A stretch of DNA of 64,000 bases from CAZEDM01 sp964511075 (GCA_964511075.1 CAZEDM010000004.1:62001-126000); one strand, 5' to 3'. Shown: positions 18,062 through 27,019, counted from the stretch's first letter. The notes: generated from the letters alone by a model not told the origin. Numbers and translations are program-made.

Positions 18062-18095
18062 AAGAAAAACATTTGCCCGACACAATGGCCGGGCA
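18062..18095 (-). terminator. Intrinsic terminator of the response-regulator gene
   Basis: TGCCCG ... CGGGCA stem with a 10-base loop, followed on the minus strand by AATGTTTTTC. It separates the receiver gene from the rib promoter. Confidence 0.65.
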
Positions 18096-18145
18096 GCAGG
18101 AGTTCGTTAAAGATTAAGCTGTTTTGTCGAGATCAATAATCTTAT

Positions 18146-18574
18146 CTAACTCGGCATCATCACCTCGGCTATCACCTTCTTGACCTGCTCCAGATGAAAG
18201 GGCTTGGACAAGACCTGGTCTATATAGCTCTCCTGCAGCTGGTCCTCTTCCAGGGAGGCTCCCCAGCCGGAGATGACGACGATCTTTCTGGAGGGGTCTT
18301 TGCTTTTAATCCTTTTGGCTACTTCCCAGCCCGATATGCCGGGCATCCCCAGGTCGGTTATGATTATATCCGGCAGATTCTGCTCGAAGAGAAGAAGTGC
18401 CTGCTCCCCCTCCTCGGCCAATATAACCTCGTACCCCTCCAGGAGCAGAAGGTCAGACAGAACCTCTCTTATGTTCTCGTCATCATCCACCACCAGGATC
18501 TTAAGCTTTTTATCTTTTTCCTTCTCCTCGCATCTTTTTTCCTCACCTCTAACTTCCGAGTTCTCGACCACCAC
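18146..18574 (-). CDS. Stand-alone response regulator receiver domain
   Basis: A 142-aa CheY-like protein. It shows the acidic pocket (LVVDDDE), the phospho-acceptor Asp in IITDLGMPG, the conserved Ser in VISGWG and the Lys in LSKPF. There is no output domain. The first 23 residues are a charged tail partly encoded by heptamer-like repeat (CTCACCT, CTAACTT on the plus strand), so the true start is uncertain; the receiver fold begins at KLKILVVDD. It lies 219 bases after the GAF protein gene on the same strand and may work with it, although that protein lacks a functional kinase domain. Confidence 0.88.
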   Translation of the reverse strand: MVVENSEVRGEEKRCEEKEKDKKLKILVVDDDENIREVLSDLLLLEGYEVILAEEGEQALLLFEQNLPDIIITDLGMPGISGWEVAKRIKSKDPSRKIVVISGWGASLEEDQLQESYIDQVLSKPFHLEQVKKVIAEVMMPS

Positions 18575-18793
18575 TCCCTCCGATTTTTTTATCTACACGA
18601 AAATTGTTCAGCAAATTTTACCGGTCAGCATGTCTTTATTTTTTCGGAAACAACCGTTCATTTCTTGATTATTTTTTCGGATAAAAGAGACAAGATGAGT
18701 GGCAGTAGCAGGGTACGATAAATCCCTCCCGGGTTCTGGAAGAGTAAATTTTTTAACAGTATATCTTGCTAAGTTGAACTTGACTTTTTAAAA

Positions 18794-20869
18794 TCACTTC
18801 TTGACCGATTCTGTTTCTGTCTGGCTGAAAAAATTCTCCATATTCTCTTTTATCCGTAATGCTCCTTTTTCGATGATCTTGAGATAACGTTCCGATTTAT
18901 CCTCTGTTAAATTCTTCTTCAGATTCAAAAGCTCCAGGGAACCTATGATCGAGGTCAGGGAATTGTTAACCTCCAGCCCCAGATGAGATACCCTCTGGTC
19001 CAAATTCGAGCTGGGATATCTCCCGGACAATCCTCTGGAGAAAGTCTCCTGGTGGGCGAAACTTATCTGCTGCCCTATCTTCTCCAGAAAATCAATCTCT
19101 TTCCTTTTGAAGGGTCTGCGCTCCCAGCTTCTCATCTCCCCCAGAGCGACTATGCCTAAACTGTCCCCGTTCCGAACCAGGGGCAAAAGAAGAGCCGATT
19201 TGACGTTGGGTGCCAGAAAAAGCGACGATTCCTCCTTGGAGATGGTGCTTTCCGGATCATCCTGGTTGATCAGCATCGGTTTTTTGCTCTCCAGGGTCAG
19301 GCGGTGCCAGGGTAGAGTCTCCAGTGACTGTGAGCCGCCGTACGGAAAGCATATCTCCCCACGCCTTTTATAACCTGAGACAAGCTGCAGATTCTTCTTC
19401 TCGGAGTCCAAAAAAGAGATGCGGCAGAAGCTGACCGGCAACACCTGAGTCAATTCCTCGGCCAGGCTGTTCAGATATCCCTTGAGGTCCCTGCTCCTAA
19501 GAAACTCCGACAGACGCGTATAGAAAGTCTGGAAATATTCGCTCTCCTGTTTCAGGGATTCTTTTAATTTCTTCTTCTGCAGGTAAAAGGAGAAAAGGGA
19601 GGAGAACAGGCTCAGTTTTCTGATGGAGTTTTCCTTGAAGGTATGGGTCTTTTTGCTGCCCAGGCTCAATGTGCCTATTACCTTCTCCTTTATCTTCAGG
19701 GGCAGAATCATCATACAGCGAATCCCCAGAAGTTTGGAGAGATTATCCTCATAGTACCCCTTGGCTGGAACGTCGTTCTCTATCATAGGCTCTCCGGAGT
19801 CGATCACCCAGCCGAGGGAGGTTCCGTATACCGGCAGATTGACGTTTTTGTCCAGGAGAAGATTCTCTCCCAGGCCCAGGGAAAGCTTCCTCACGTTCTT
19901 GCCCGCGCCCTCGACCAGGGACAGGGAGATATAGTCGAAATCGTGTACTTTTCTGAGATCCTGAGCCAGTGAGGGAAAATCCTCTTCCAGGTCTTTGGTT
20001 TCCAGAAACATTCTGGTCAGCTGGTCTGCAGTCTGCAAGCTTCTCTTCCGGGCTCTGAACTTCTGCCTGAGCAGCGACTGCTCCACCATCAGGCCGAAGG
20101 AATCTCTCAGGCTGCTGAGGAACTGAACCTCCTCGAAGGCAAATCTTTCCGGCTCCGAATCATAGATGCATATGATCCCGAAAACCTTATGGGCATGCCT
20201 GAGCGGAACGCAGGCGAAAGAGGAAATTTTAGTTTCATTCGGAAAAAGTTTTTCGAATTCTGTGGTCCCCCGGTACTGGTTTATCGCTACTATCTCCCTG
20301 GTCTTGAGGGCTTCGCTATAGTAACCTTCCCCCAGATTCAGGGCGTAGAAACGCTGAAGCTCTTCCGGGGTCAGGTTGAAATGTGAAAGAAGCAGCATCT
20401 CGGACGAATCGAAAGTCGAGCGGTAGAGAACGCCTTTCTCGTACCCCATGAAGCGCATCACCCTGGAAAAACCCTCTTTCAGATCCCTGTCCAGGTCCTG
20501 CTCGTTCTGGGAAAGCGAGTGAAGCTGTTTCAGACAGGTCAGCTCCTTGAGGCGGCGCACGGAGATCCTCTTGGCTTTTGCCAGATGCGAAAACCAGTTT
20601 CTTAAACCATACAGGATAAGCATGCTGCCCGAAAGATACAAGGCAATCTCTATCCCTGCTTTGAGACTGGAACCAAGCCTGAGAGGAAGGTCAATCAGGG
20701 GCAAGAAGTAAACTGAAAACGTCCCGGAAAATAAAAGGAAAAACCCCAAAGCCAGGCAGATTTTAACTCCGGGATAGAATTTGAAATACCTCCTCTCGAA
20801 TCTGAGAACCAGAATCACAAGGCTCCCCAGGAGCAGAAGCTGAAGGTATCCTAAAATTAGATTGTTCAT
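18794..20869 (-). CDS. Membrane-anchored multi-GAF protein with degenerate histidine-kinase DHp domain
   Basis: A 691-aa protein. Three hydrophobic helices fill the first 95 residues. Three GAF-type domains follow (about 110-270, 285-425 and 440-605). The C-terminus is a HisKA-like hairpin, but the usual HE[IV]NN phospho-acceptor box reads LEVNNSLTSIIG, with Leu in place of His. The protein stops soon after, with no HATPase catalytic domain, and the 219 bases before the next gene leave no room for a split one. It is therefore likely a signal-binding scaffold or pseudokinase. Neighbour: a receiver-only regulator. Confidence 0.82.
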   Translation of the reverse strand: MNNLILGYLQLLLLGSLVILVLRFERRYFKFYPGVKICLALGFFLLFSGTFSVYFLPLIDLPLRLGSSLKAGIEIALYLSGSMLILYGLRNWFSHLAKAKRISVRRLKELTCLKQLHSLSQNEQDLDRDLKEGFSRVMRFMGYEKGVLYRSTFDSSEMLLLSHFNLTPEELQRFYALNLGEGYYSEALKTREIVAINQYRGTTEFEKLFPNETKISSFACVPLRHAHKVFGIICIYDSEPERFAFEEVQFLSSLRDSFGLMVEQSLLRQKFRARKRSLQTADQLTRMFLETKDLEEDFPSLAQDLRKVHDFDYISLSLVEGAGKNVRKLSLGLGENLLLDKNVNLPVYGTSLGWVIDSGEPMIENDVPAKGYYEDNLSKLLGIRCMMILPLKIKEKVIGTLSLGSKKTHTFKENSIRKLSLFSSLFSFYLQKKKLKESLKQESEYFQTFYTRLSEFLRSRDLKGYLNSLAEELTQVLPVSFCRISFLDSEKKNLQLVSGYKRRGEICFPYGGSQSLETLPWHRLTLESKKPMLINQDDPESTISKEESSLFLAPNVKSALLLPLVRNGDSLGIVALGEMRSWERRPFKRKEIDFLEKIGQQISFAHQETFSRGLSGRYPSSNLDQRVSHLGLEVNNSLTSIIGSLELLNLKKNLTEDKSERYLKIIEKGALRIKENMENFFSQTETESVKK

Positions 20870-21280
20870 TTCCCCCTCCTTTTAAAAAATAAAAAAAGGA
20901 AATGTAAAAAAAGATTTGCTAAAGCAATCCCTCTCCATTTCCCCTTACCTTCGGATAGGAATTCAAAAAGTCCCTTTTTTGATTTACGTTAAAAATGACT
21001 AACCTCTTTTGTAATATATATAAACTACACACACCCCCAAGTGGGCAGTCTAATTCTCCTTAAAGAACTCCATTAAATTTATCGACAGTTTGAAAAAGAG
21101 CTTTAATCCCCTGAGGGACAACGAAAGGCGAAAGATCGAAGATGTCAAACGAAGGAATTATGGAGTATCCGCCTGAGGGTCAGCCTGGCTTCAGCCACCC
21201 GCAAGGGTCGCACAACATCTCCCCTCTCTTTTTCTAAGGAGAGGGACAGGGTGAAAATCCCTCCAGAGGCGGTAAAGGTT
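20870..21280. other. Intergenic region with one inverted repeat
   Basis: About 410 bases without a credible ORF. Near the beta-helix gene it contains an imperfect palindrome of the CCCCTCTC ... GAGAGGG ... CAGGGTGA type (21219-21254), also seen before dinB. The 5' half is AT-rich and may hold the GAF gene promoter, but I cannot assign hexamers convincingly. Confidence 0.5.
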
Positions 21281-22762
21281 CTATCGCAGCAAAACCATCT
21301 TCCTGGTCTCGGTATAATCTTTGGTCTTCAGCTGGTAAAAATATATTCCGCTTGATACTTCTTTCCCTGAATCATCCTTACCCTCCCAGATAACCTTATA
21401 TTCTCCGGGCAACCGCTCCTCGTCCACTAAGGTCCTCACCCTTTGTCCCAGGATATTATAGATAACCAGGGTGGTGCGGACGGGACTATGAACCATGAAC
21501 CGAGAACCATCAACCCGGAAGGGTATGGTGGTTGTGGGGTTAAAGGGATTAGGGTAGTTCTCCAGCAATTCAAATTTTAATGGCAGATTTGTCTCCTCAT
21601 CTCCGACAAATGTCTGGGACTGGTCATAAAAGAAGGCACCCATATCCGCGATGGTGTTATCCGGGTCCCAAGGGGAGTTTGGGTCGCCTGCATCGATGCA
21701 GGGAGAGGTAACTGAAAGATGAAAGTCATGCTTTGACCGATCAACAAATAGCGGATCCCTTATTATATTATAGAAGCTGTCACAAGGCGTGCCATTCAAA
21801 TTAAGTCCCCAGGTAGTGTCACCAACCTCAGGAGATAAACCGATGAAGTTTACATCCATATTATCCCAGAAATCATTATAAGCAAGGATTGGTCTGAATA
21901 GAGTATTTGCTGAATACCAAACGCTTATTCCTTGAGAATTAAAAGCCACAATATTGTTAAAAATTTTGGTTCCAGACAAGAAAGTCCGATTGTAGATACC
22001 CCCTCCGCCTCCCCAAACTTCCCAGGGTTCATTATAAATAATAGCATTATTGTAAACAATAGTATTATTATAAATAGAAGCTACTGAAGAGTTCATATTG
22101 CAGATACCTCCTCCGACTACCTCGCGAGTAAATTTAGCCTCAGTCCGATTAAAAGCTATTAAATTGCATCTGATGACTGGAAACCCTTTCCCTCCGCAAA
22201 ATAGTCCACCTCCGTAAGCTACAATTTCTGCATCCCAGGAAATTGCACGGTTGCCGAGTATATTATTGTATTCAATTATTGCTGAACTATTATAGCAGCA
22301 AATCCCAGCTCCTATAGATGCCCCAGGCCAAAAAGGGGATGAAGCGATATTACTTATGATGATATTGTTGGCTATTCTTGGAGATGAATTATTGCAAACA
22401 ATACCACCGCCCGCAGAGTTGAGACCATGTCTTATAGTAAACCCCTGAATTGAAGCAGTTGAATCCTCGTTCGAATTGAAAGTTACCACTGAAGCAGTGC
22501 CGCTCCCGTCGATAACGGTGTTATGAATGGTACTGGTATCCCCATCGAAAATGAAATTACTGGCAACCAGAATATTCTTCCCCCTGAAATTTATGTTCTC
22601 ATAATAAGTCCCCTCAGGGACTAAAACTGTATCGCCATTCTCAGCCAAATCTATCCCTCCCTGGATAGTTGCTATATAGGGCGAGGGAACCTGGTGGATT
22701 TTGGCGGAGGCTGAAACGAAAAAAATAAATATCAAAGCCAGAAATAAACCTAACTTTTTCAT
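21281..22762 (-). CDS. Secreted right-handed beta-helix protein with FlgD-like C-terminal domain
   Basis: A 493-aa protein with a signal peptide (MKKLGLFLALIFIFFVSASA). It opens with a DUF1565-like segment (IQGGIDLAENGDTVLVPEGTY). Repeated rungs such as SSPRIANNIIISN and GGGICNMNSS mark a parallel beta-helix, typical of polysaccharide-binding or -cleaving proteins. The last 85 residues form a FlgD-Ig/type IX-sorting-like module (LENYPNPFNPTTTIPF, LVIYNILGQRVRTL, SGIYFYQL). A loop of this module (SRFMVHSPV) is encoded by heptamer repeat. Probably exported to the surface; substrate unknown. Confidence 0.85.
   Translation of the reverse strand: MKKLGLFLALIFIFFVSASAKIHQVPSPYIATIQGGIDLAENGDTVLVPEGTYYENINFRGKNILVASNFIFDGDTSTIHNTVIDGSGTASVVTFNSNEDSTASIQGFTIRHGLNSAGGGIVCNNSSPRIANNIIISNIASSPFWPGASIGAGICCYNSSAIIEYNNILGNRAISWDAEIVAYGGGLFCGGKGFPVIRCNLIAFNRTEAKFTREVVGGGICNMNSSVASIYNNTIVYNNAIIYNEPWEVWGGGGGIYNRTFLSGTKIFNNIVAFNSQGISVWYSANTLFRPILAYNDFWDNMDVNFIGLSPEVGDTTWGLNLNGTPCDSFYNIIRDPLFVDRSKHDFHLSVTSPCIDAGDPNSPWDPDNTIADMGAFFYDQSQTFVGDEETNLPLKFELLENYPNPFNPTTTIPFRVDGSRFMVHSPVRTTLVIYNILGQRVRTLVDEERLPGEYKVIWEGKDDSGKEVSSGIYFYQLKTKDYTETRKMVLLR
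21483..21513 (-). repeat. Heptamer tract inside the beta-helix coding sequence
   Basis: GAACCAT, GAACCGA, GAACCAT and CAACCCG on the plus strand, encoding part of GSRFMVHSP in the C-terminal sorting-like domain. The propeller gene carries a related in-frame loop (AQFMVHSP, about 60320-60346). Confidence 0.65.
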
Positions 22763-22812
22763 AGCTCCTCCTCTGTCCTGAGAAGTTGAATTATAAGTTC
22801 GTTCCTGTTATT

Positions 22813-22841
22813 AGATTAAGTCCTTTTTTTCGTCTTGTCAA
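22813..22841 (-). promoter_or_regulatory. Sigma70 promoter of the beta-helix gene
   Basis: TTGACA (22841-22836), 17-bp spacer, TAATCT (22818-22813) on the minus strand, about 50 bases before the ATG. Confidence 0.65.
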
Positions 22842-22910
22842 TCCTTTTTTACAGAGGGGTTGGATAATTCTGGTCACCTGCATTCTTTCCTATTATTTTC
22901 AATTTTTCTC

Positions 22911-22946
22911 TTGACAACTGCACATCTGTGCCGTATATTAATACGG
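22911..22946 (+). promoter_or_regulatory. Strong dinB promoter with palindrome over the -10 box
   Basis: TTGACA (22911-22916), 17-bp spacer, TATATT (22934-22939). The palindrome CCGTAT-ATTA-ATACGG (22931-22946) covers the -10 hexamer, a classic repressor position. A LexA-type SOS repressor is a reasonable guess because the gene is dinB, but the motif matches no LexA box I know. Confidence 0.7.
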
Positions 22947-22962
22947 TCGAGTAAATGCAGTT

Positions 22963-22999
22963 CCCTCTCCCCTTGTGGGAGAGGGATAGGGAGAGGGGT
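22963..22999. repeat. CTCTCCCC inverted repeat in the dinB leader
   Basis: CCCTCTCCCC ... GGGAGAGGG ... GGGAGAGGGG. Related copies lie at 21219-21254 and, inside a coding region, at 33097-33120. Confidence 0.7.
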
Positions 23000-23036
23000 T
23001 ACCCGCCCCTTACCTTTCCCCTCAAGAGAGTCAACT

Positions 23037-24272
23037 ATGCAACCGAAGAAAAAAACCATCTTACACATCGATATGGACGCCTATTTCGCCTCGGTGGAGC
23101 AAAAGGCTAATCCCCATCTAAGAGGCAAGCCGGTTATGGTCTGCGGCGACCCTAAGGGCAGGAGCGTGGTTACCACTGCCTCTTACGAAGCCAGAACCTG
23201 GGGGGTAAAGACCGGGATGAACCTGTGGGAGGCAAAAAAGCTCTGCCCCCAGGGGATTCTGATCCCCTGCGACCCGGACAAATATGTGGAGACCTCCTTG
23301 AAGCTTCACAGTATCTACCAGGATTTCACGCCGATAATTGAGGTCTTCTCCATTGACGAATCTTTTTTAGACATAACCGGAACCAAAAGGTTGTTCGGAG
23401 ACCCGTTCAAGCTGGCACAGAAGCTGAAAAAGAGGATAAAAGAGGAAATGGGACTCACCTGCTCGGTAGGAATAGCCTCCACCAAGCTTTTAGCCAAGTT
23501 AGCCTCGGACCTTAAAAAACCGGATGGCTTGTTCTGGCTGAAAGACGGGGAAGTCCCCGGGTTTCTAAAGGATCTGCCCGTTTCGGAGATATGCGGCATA
23601 GGTCCCAAACTGACCCTTTTTCTTAACAGGTTAGGGATTCGCACCTGCGGGCAGTTGTCCTGCTACCCGCTGGAGCTTCTGCAGCAAAGGCTCGGCAAGG
23701 TTGGCATAAATCTGCACCGCATGGCTCTGGGCTTGGATGAGGGCCCGGTCCTCTTAGCCGAGGAGGAGGAAGAGGTAAAATCGGTGGGACATTCCATAAC
23801 TCTGCCCCAGGACACTTATAAGCGGGAGGTAGCCAAAAAGCACCTCCTGAGCCTTTCCGAGCAGGTAGCCCGGAGATTGAGAAGAAAACATCACCAGGGG
23901 AAAACCATCTCCCTTTTTATCCGCTTCCCGGACTTCTCCGATTTCTCCCGGCAGAAAACCATAAGGAAGTTCATACATGACGGAAGGGAGATCTACCAGA
24001 CCGCCCTTTCCCTCCTGGAGGGGATAAATATAGAGACCCTGGGAGTCAGGTTAATCGGGGTAAGTATTTCCAATCTGGTAAAGGGAACCGACCAGCTCTC
24101 CTTGTTCAGGGACGAATGGAGAAAACAGATCCTGCTTGCGGCTATGGATAAGGTAAATGACCGCTACGGGGAATTCACCCTTACCTGGGGCAGGCTTCTG
24201 TATAAGGTCAAAACCACCAACATCCTCTCCCCTGCCTGGAGGCCTTACAAACATGTGAAGGGGTTTAAATAA
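23037..24272 (+). CDS. dinB: DNA polymerase IV (Y-family)
   Basis: Translesion DNA polymerase of 411 aa from the ATG at 23037, chosen because the conserved N-terminus (ILHIDMDAYFASVEQ) follows within 8 residues; the open frame upstream is repeat and leader. Catalytic acidic residues are in HIDMDAYF and SIDESFLDI. A helix-hairpin-helix thumb segment (VSEICGIGPKLTLFLNRLGI) and the little-finger domain follow. Near the C-terminus QLSLF is a beta-clamp binding motif. It has its own strong promoter with an operator-like palindrome, consistent with damage-inducible control. It appears monocistronic. Confidence 0.95.
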   Translation: MQPKKKTILHIDMDAYFASVEQKANPHLRGKPVMVCGDPKGRSVVTTASYEARTWGVKTGMNLWEAKKLCPQGILIPCDPDKYVETSLKLHSIYQDFTPIIEVFSIDESFLDITGTKRLFGDPFKLAQKLKKRIKEEMGLTCSVGIASTKLLAKLASDLKKPDGLFWLKDGEVPGFLKDLPVSEICGIGPKLTLFLNRLGIRTCGQLSCYPLELLQQRLGKVGINLHRMALGLDEGPVLLAEEEEEVKSVGHSITLPQDTYKREVAKKHLLSLSEQVARRLRRKHHQGKTISLFIRFPDFSDFSRQKTIRKFIHDGREIYQTALSLLEGINIETLGVRLIGVSISNLVKGTDQLSLFRDEWRKQILLAAMDKVNDRYGEFTLTWGRLLYKVKTTNILSPAWRPYKHVKGFK

Positions 24273-24284
24273 GAATACTTACCT

Positions 24285-24392
24285 TGTCATTGCGAGTCCG
24301 CCTTTGGCGGACGCCAACGGCGGGGCGACGAAGCAATCTGCCCACAGTAGACGGATTGCTTCGTCCCGCCTGCGGCGTGAATCGCAATGACA
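24285..24392. repeat. Nested inverted repeat, TGTCATTGCGAG family
   Basis: Ends TGTCATTGCGA and TCGCAATGACA are inverted. Inside are GAAGCAATC/GATTGCTTC and GTCCGCC-TTT-GGCGGAC palindromes. A related copy is at 26931-27019 and a half copy at 33974-34016. It lies between the converging dinB and metalloprotease genes. Confidence 0.8.
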
Positions 24393-24414
24393 GAAAAGCA
24401 AGGTCTTACGATAT

Positions 24415-26436
24415 TCACCCGGGAAAACAGGGTGCTGGTCCGGATTTGAAAAGATAACTTATCAGATAGACCACATCCGATACAGAGACCTGGCCATCGC
24501 AGTTAACGTCTCCGCAATCATAATACTGGGGAGCAGGTCCTCCCCTGAAAAGGTAGGAGATCAAATAGACCACATCCGAGACTGAGATCGAGGTGTCGCC
24601 ATTCACATTCCCTCTGAGATATTTTACCGTGAGGGAAAACAAGGCGGAATCTTTAACCATGGGGTTGGAAAGGGAGGTGGAGACCAGTTTCAAAACATCG
24701 GTCGAGTTCATAACCGCATCGTACGGTATCTCCGAGAACACCTCTATGGTATCTATCTCCCCGGGGTCTAAAGTGTCGTAAAACGAGCCGGGATTCTGCA
24801 GCCATCCCTGGTCATCCGAGATCACCACGGAATAGGTGTCCGCATCGATCCCTATATTGGCAATAAAGAAATCAGAGGTATCCGCCATAGCATTTATAAC
24901 CTCTTTATCCGGGCCTGAGTTCACCTGAACCTGATGCAGGGAATCTGCCGGGGTGATCCAGGCAGAATACTGGTAGGTTAGATTGTCGCCTGAGGTGGAA
25001 AGCACGCTGGGAATCAGGATCACGTAATTATAGCTATCGAAGTTGGGGATCGAGCCCTGCACGTATCCGGTATCGTCCGGAGTAAAGTCGAATTCGGTGT
25101 AATCGTACCCTCCGCTGGTGGTCACTCCCAGAGCCTTGAGCCCCCAGAGATAGCCGTCCTGTCCATTGAAACTGAAGTTAAGGTTGACCAGCGAACCTGT
25201 GGGGTTGAACTGGATATAGTTGGCTGATAAATTATCCGGAGGCTTGCTGGAGGTGTTGTTGGTTACCGGATAGGTAGAATGCGTTCTCATCAGCTTTATC
25301 AGCGGATAATGGCTTCCCTCCTCGTAGTGCAGTCCGTCATCCCGGCTGCCGGTGATGTAATTCCACACGGTGAACTTTTTGAACTCCTCGTTCCGGCTGC
25401 TTCCTTCTGATTGTAGTGCATCATCTATCTCGTCTATGACGTTGCCGTAGATACAGCCCTCCCAGATATCATTGATAAGATCGTTGCCGAAATTGGCTGA
25501 GAGGTAAACATTCCAGATGAAGCTGGAATACATGTGCATGGTCTCGGCCTGTAAGGAGATCTCAGGATAATTGAAGAAGTAGGATAAGTAGTTGTAGTTG
25601 TCGTTCACCGGGTCAAAAGCCACATCCTCCATCCAGGTGGAGGAGACCTCCATAAACCATGCCTCCTCGAATACGTCATAGGCGAACTGAACCGCGTGGA
25701 AATACTCGTGAGCCACAGTAACCTTCATCGCCCCTTTCTGATTTCCTTCCGGGTCATCATTGGGCGGGAGCCCGAGAAAATCGCTGTTAACCGAGATATA
25801 GCTGGTATAATCGTTCCAGGGCTGTGGCCCGGGAAGCTCTGGCATAGTATACCCATAATTGGGCATATCCTCAGTGTAGATGTCATATTTACTGTCCCCC
25901 CCTTCCGAGCCATCTGAAGGAGGTATTCTGTAACCTAAATAGGTAATCATAGTCCGGTAAGAGCTGTCCGCATAAAGAGCCAGATTTTCGACGTAATCAG
26001 GAATCCCGTTGGTATTGGCATCCGTTGTGGGAACCTTGTCGGTGCCTGAGGTATCGTAATGAATCTTGAAATGTCCTTCCGGGCTGTCGTAGGAAAACGC
26101 CCTTGAGGGCCGGGCTAAAAGAGTTTTTAAAACGTTTCTGGTTTCAGGTGAAAGCTCGGTCCAGCTTCTCAGTACTTCCAACAAAATGGGAGTAGCATCC
26201 TTCTGAATCTCCTCTACTTTGACTCTGTATTTCGAGGGTATCATCTCAGGATGACGTATCGTCCGGACTTTATAGATAAGGCTGGTCTGGTAATCAATCT
26301 CCCCGTTTTGATAAGCCTCCTCGATCAGCTCTATTGTCCCTTTATCCACTGCATAACAGGGTTTTGTCCCCGTAAGAAAAATAGCCAACATAATCCCAAG
26401 CCCCAAGCCAGTAATTCCCCATTTAAAGTTTTTCAT
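24415..26436 (-). CDS. Secreted MXAN_6640-like zinc metalloprotease with dockerin-like tail (paralog 1)
   Basis: A 673-aa protein with an N-terminal export signal (MKNFKWGITGLGLGIMLAIF...CYA) and a helical propeptide-like region to about residue 110. A catalytic domain follows with HEYFHAVQFAYD: His243, Glu244 and His247 make the HExxH site, and Glu263 in WFMEVSSTWMED is the likely third zinc ligand. It resembles the putative metalloprotease family called MXAN_6640 in myxobacteria (my recognition, unverified). A beta-rich domain and a C-terminal dockerin pair follow (two SVSDVVYLISYLF repeats ending GPAPC). It is a tandem paralog of the next minus-strand gene, with blocks of near-100% nucleotide identity. 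Confidence 0.85.
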   Translation of the reverse strand: MKNFKWGITGLGLGIMLAIFLTGTKPCYAVDKGTIELIEEAYQNGEIDYQTSLIYKVRTIRHPEMIPSKYRVKVEEIQKDATPILLEVLRSWTELSPETRNVLKTLLARPSRAFSYDSPEGHFKIHYDTSGTDKVPTTDANTNGIPDYVENLALYADSSYRTMITYLGYRIPPSDGSEGGDSKYDIYTEDMPNYGYTMPELPGPQPWNDYTSYISVNSDFLGLPPNDDPEGNQKGAMKVTVAHEYFHAVQFAYDVFEEAWFMEVSSTWMEDVAFDPVNDNYNYLSYFFNYPEISLQAETMHMYSSFIWNVYLSANFGNDLINDIWEGCIYGNVIDEIDDALQSEGSSRNEEFKKFTVWNYITGSRDDGLHYEEGSHYPLIKLMRTHSTYPVTNNTSSKPPDNLSANYIQFNPTGSLVNLNFSFNGQDGYLWGLKALGVTTSGGYDYTEFDFTPDDTGYVQGSIPNFDSYNYVILIPSVLSTSGDNLTYQYSAWITPADSLHQVQVNSGPDKEVINAMADTSDFFIANIGIDADTYSVVISDDQGWLQNPGSFYDTLDPGEIDTIEVFSEIPYDAVMNSTDVLKLVSTSLSNPMVKDSALFSLTVKYLRGNVNGDTSISVSDVVYLISYLFRGGPAPQYYDCGDVNCDGQVSVSDVVYLISYLFKSGPAPCFPG

Positions 26437-26644
26437 TAAGCCTCCGCTAAAAGTGATTGTTTTTCAAGAAATTACCTTTTGTATGAACAGAACCCTATTT
26501 CGTCCTGATATCTGCTACTTATTGTATACATAGTGCTGGGTTCAGCCTTGCACCTTCTCCCCAAAAAAAACATGCGAACCTGAAGGTTTGCCCTACAAAA
26601 AAAACCTTCTTTTTTAATTTATCGGCAGTTTTACTCATCGATTC

Positions 26645-26672
26645 AATTTAATATAAATCCTGAATTTGTCAA
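26645..26672 (-). promoter_or_regulatory. Sigma70 promoter of metalloprotease paralog 1
   Basis: TTGACA (26672-26667), 16-bp spacer, TAAATT (26650-26645). It is homologous to the promoter of paralog 2 but lacks a 5-bp ATATA duplication present there. Confidence 0.55.
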
Positions 26673-26686
26673 TATTCAAACTAAGT

Positions 26687-26740
26687 TCGTAGTGCGAGGC
26701 TTTAGCCTCGCAAAGGCGACCCTAAAGGGTCGCACTACGA
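26687..26740. repeat. 54-bp paired-palindrome element, orientation A
   Basis: Terminal inverted repeats TCGTAGTGCGA/TCGCACTACGA enclose GAGGC-TTTA-GCCTC and GACCC-TAAA-GGGTC. It lies 14 bp upstream of the paralog 1 -35 box. The element upstream of paralog 2 is its reverse complement in the same flanks. Confidence 0.9.
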
Positions 26741-26746
26741 TTTTAT

Positions 26747-26833
26747 GCTTGCCAGGTCAGGGGACCTGGCAAGCACATCAGCCATCGACCAGAATTCCCA
26801 GGTACCCGTCGGGTCCCCTGACCCGACGGGTAC
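26747..26833. repeat. Pair of long perfect palindromes (CAGGTCAGGGGACCTG and GTACCCGTCGGG types)
   Basis: GCTTGCCAGGTC-AGGG-GACCTGGCAAGC (26747-26774) and a second palindrome with 13-bp arms GTACCCGTCGGGT/ACCCGACGGGTAC (26802-26833). The same word set recurs at 30176-30242. Confidence 0.85.
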
Positions 26834-26897
26834 TGCACGCTATCCTTCAACCAGAATTTATCCTCTAATGTTACGTAAAAGAGGATTAAATTCGTAG

Positions 26898-26916
26898 AGA
26901 CGCATTGCATGCGTCT
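26898..26916. repeat. AGACGCA-TTGCA-TGCGTCT palindrome
   Basis: Short palindrome preceded by CGTAG. A decayed copy (GGAGACGCATTTTATG) interrupts the repeat at 36576-36700. Confidence 0.7.
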
Positions 26917-26930
26917 TTGTGTAGACTGTA

Positions 26931-27019
26931 TGTCATTGCGAACCCACATGGGTAAAGCAATTCGTTTATTCTGTAATATAGACTGCTTCGTCGGCCAAAT
27001 GACCTTCTCGCAATGACAG
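26931..27019. repeat. TGTCATTGCGA-family inverted repeat
   Basis: Outer ends TGTCATTGCGA and TCGCAATGACA; the inner AAGCAATTC and GACTGCTTCG arms are decayed relative to the copy at 24285. Confidence 0.75.

Noticed and set aside
22860..23036. Upstream in-frame extension of dinB
   Set aside because: It spans the promoter and a CTCTCCCC repeat, and conserved Pol IV sequence begins right after the ATG at 23037.
24285..24392. Considered as CRISPR repeat or tRNA-like element
   Set aside because: It is a single nested inverted repeat without direct repeats and spacers, and has no anticodon-arm or T-loop pattern.
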